A stretch of 64,000 bases of DNA from Sphaerolaimus hirsutus (lineage: Eukaryota > Nematoda > Chromadorea > Monhysterida > Sphaerolaimidae): assembly GCA_964036195.1 (NCBI GenBank), contig OZ038450.1, forward strand, positions 10,418,701 through 10,482,700, in the 5' to 3' direction. A program made the translations under genes and the position numbers. This document shows, in pieces, positions 58,401-61,400 of this stretch. Every line of letters begins with the position of its first letter. Position 1 is the stretch's first letter. The notes beneath the pieces are model-generated. The model ran no database searches, was not told where the DNA came from, and saw only the letters and a program-made list of their open reading frames with translations.

Positions 58401-61400
58401 TTTGCAGCCCAGCCGTGCTTTTTTTGGCCTGTCTGACTTCATTGATTGGTTTTTAAACCGACCCGGCATCTTTTCTACCTAAATAAAACAGAAGGAGGGT
58501 TATTCAAGGGGGTCTTGTTCGAGGATATACGGTATAAAAGCAATATACTTACCTATAGCCAAAATAGTTGAAAATAGGCAATAATTCACATGAACGATAA
58601 TCATTTTTTAAATGATACCCAAACTGTGACTAAATGTAAAATCTAAACTCTAAAGAGGTATTTATAGTAATACTTCGTATACTCGGCGGACATGATACTC
58701 TGCCCTCGCACTCATTTATGTCCCACGTTGGAAGCGTGCCAATGATGATAAAGCATGCGATTTTTGTATAAAAGGTGAAGAAATCATTGTTGTGAATGTG
58801 TTAACGTATAGCGTTATAACAGTCACGACTTTTCAACTTTTTATGAAAATCACATGCATAAAAAAATCGTTGGCACGCTTCCAGCGGGAACCACGCGTGC
58901 AGGGTGTAAAGTAACTGGAGTATACTGTGGGATATGATGAATCCGCGTGGCCTCAGGTTTTACCCTATTCAAATTATGGGCTATCTTAACAAAATTTTCT
59001 GTGATTATAGGGTAAATCTTAGGTTTTAAAAATATGCTCAGTTAATGATCGTTCGTGCATCTTACAAAACATACTGACGAGCTAAAATGCAAGTTTATTG
59101 CAGCCAGCGGATGAACATGACTAACTAACAAAATAACTATAAATATTGACTAAATGACGTATGCATTGTTTTCCTAACAGTATGAACAAAACGTTGAAAG
59201 TGTTATTTATCTCTTCGCAATGGACTAGATCTTTCTATTTCAAATTGCGTCATTTCATTACTACGAATTGGTGTGATTGTGTGGGTATTGTTGATGACGA
59301 TAACCCGATGGCCAAGATGCACAAAAAATTTGCTCTGCTTGACTAAACAAAATTCAAAAAATTCCGATCTGGTCCATTGCCAAGAACGAATAATATGGTA
59401 AATCATGGTAAAATTTTCAAATATTTATTAATGTTCTGATTATCTAAGATTCTAGAACAAATACTGCTCACTGTTAAGTCTCTGGACTTAAACCAAATGG
59501 GCTGAGTTGATATTCTTAGATAATAAATTACTGCTGAGGGTATAAATACTTGAATAGTGAAAACAATTTTTGGGGTGTTTCATTATACTGACTTCTCTAA
59601 AGGCCTCTAATCTCTAATAGTGGATGAAATTGCCAAAATAGGTGTAAAATAGCTTTCAAAAATAAGGTAAGCAAGAGCTATAGATTTCTAAGTAAGTTAA
59701 ATATAGATTGCAACCAGCAAAGTGAATGATTAAATAACTGAAATAGGTGAAAATGAGTCCAAACTAGGCAACAATCAGCACATTTAACCCGCTATGCCTG
59801 CACACCCATTTCCTGGTCCTACCCGGACATGAAAATTTCTCAGGGAGTGTTGGGATTCTCATAATCTTTCAAAACAGGTCAAACACGACACCGTATTTAT
59901 TTCCTCGAAATACCCCCCGGGGTGATTGTTTCAGAGTGAGAATTTTGAGGGGGGGTATTTCGAGGGGGGTATATTATTTCGCCAGAAATTTTTTGAACTC
60001 TCAGTACTAATTTGTTGTTTGTAACGTACGCAGACGTCGAAAAACGCAACAGTTGCCCGGATCACAAACCGTAGCTTTTGTCGTTTACATTCCCTTTACA
60101 CTCAAAATGGGGGGTATTTCAGGGGGGGGGCGCTAATAATTTCATAGTGCCGATTTTGAGAAGGGTATTTCTAGGGGGGGGGGCATTTCGAGGAAATAAG
60201 GTAGATCCCAGAGAAGTGACATAAATAAGGGACGGAATGGTGCCATGATTTGCAGGCTAAGCTTTATAGCTTATTTGAGTAGACAAATGTTTGTTGTAAC
60301 AATTCATCAAATGTTTCTGACAGATATTTGTAGGGATTTGATTGGTATGATACCACACTGAAGCACCGTATATCCTCGAATAAAACCCCAGGGGAGTTAT
60401 TTTCTCGTCAAAGTTTTTGAGGGGGGAATTCAGGGTGAGGGGTTATTCAAGGAGGGGGGTTATTATTTCTTCATTCGGCCAACAGGGGGGAGTTATTCAA
60501 GGGGAGTTTTTTTCGCGGATATATGGTATTTAAAATTTGCATGTTTGTAGAGTAAATATTCTTGTATTCTTTGGGATTTTCAAATTTTTGTATCGGGATT
60601 GGGGGTTCGCAATCTGGCTCATTAAATCCCGGAAATTTCTCATTTGGAATCGGGATCGGTATCCCGTTTGAACACTAGCTCTGATCCCTATTAGCCAGTC
60701 TCGTTTGAACCCTAAATAAATGCATAAAATTAGAAAATAAAATTCGTAAATTCCTATAGAAAAGGTCGGTGTCGCAGTGACAAAGTTGGGATACAACGAC
60801 CGTGCGCGCGCGTTAGGCATTTGTGGCACGGAACAAGCCCTAGGCAAAGCGAAGCGAGCCACAGCAATAATGTTGGCGCTGTTTATGGAATGGCATATGC
60901 ATGCAGGGTGTTCGCTGAAATTCGGAACATTTTTCGACCCATAGTTCGCAGTCGCTCAAATAATACCATAAAATCTGGTCTATAATGCACATATTTATTT
61001 TGGGGTTCTCGATCTACAGGTTGTTCAATCTACTGAGTGCGGCTTACTTTTTCATATGCGAACCAATTATAAATAAATAAATATCTCGGCGGTCGGCGCG
61101 GTGGTGCGCTTGCGCCGGCTGACCGAGCCCGGTGAATCTCCGAGCCGGGCGCCCGCGGGCGCGGCGGCCGGACTGCAGTTGCACCGCGGCGGCGGCGGCC
61201 GCGCGGCCGCCCGTTTCCACTGCCACTGCCGCCCATGCGGCCAGCGCTCTCCGCAGATTGTTTTTGCCCCCGGCGCAATTTCAAAATAGGGCCCAAGTTG
61301 TGGCCGCGGTGTCCCGCGCAAAAGTGCGCCGCGCCGCTCTGGCGACCGCTGCGAGAGTGGAGCGGGGCGGCGGTTGGTCGTGACATCGGCCCACCGGTAG

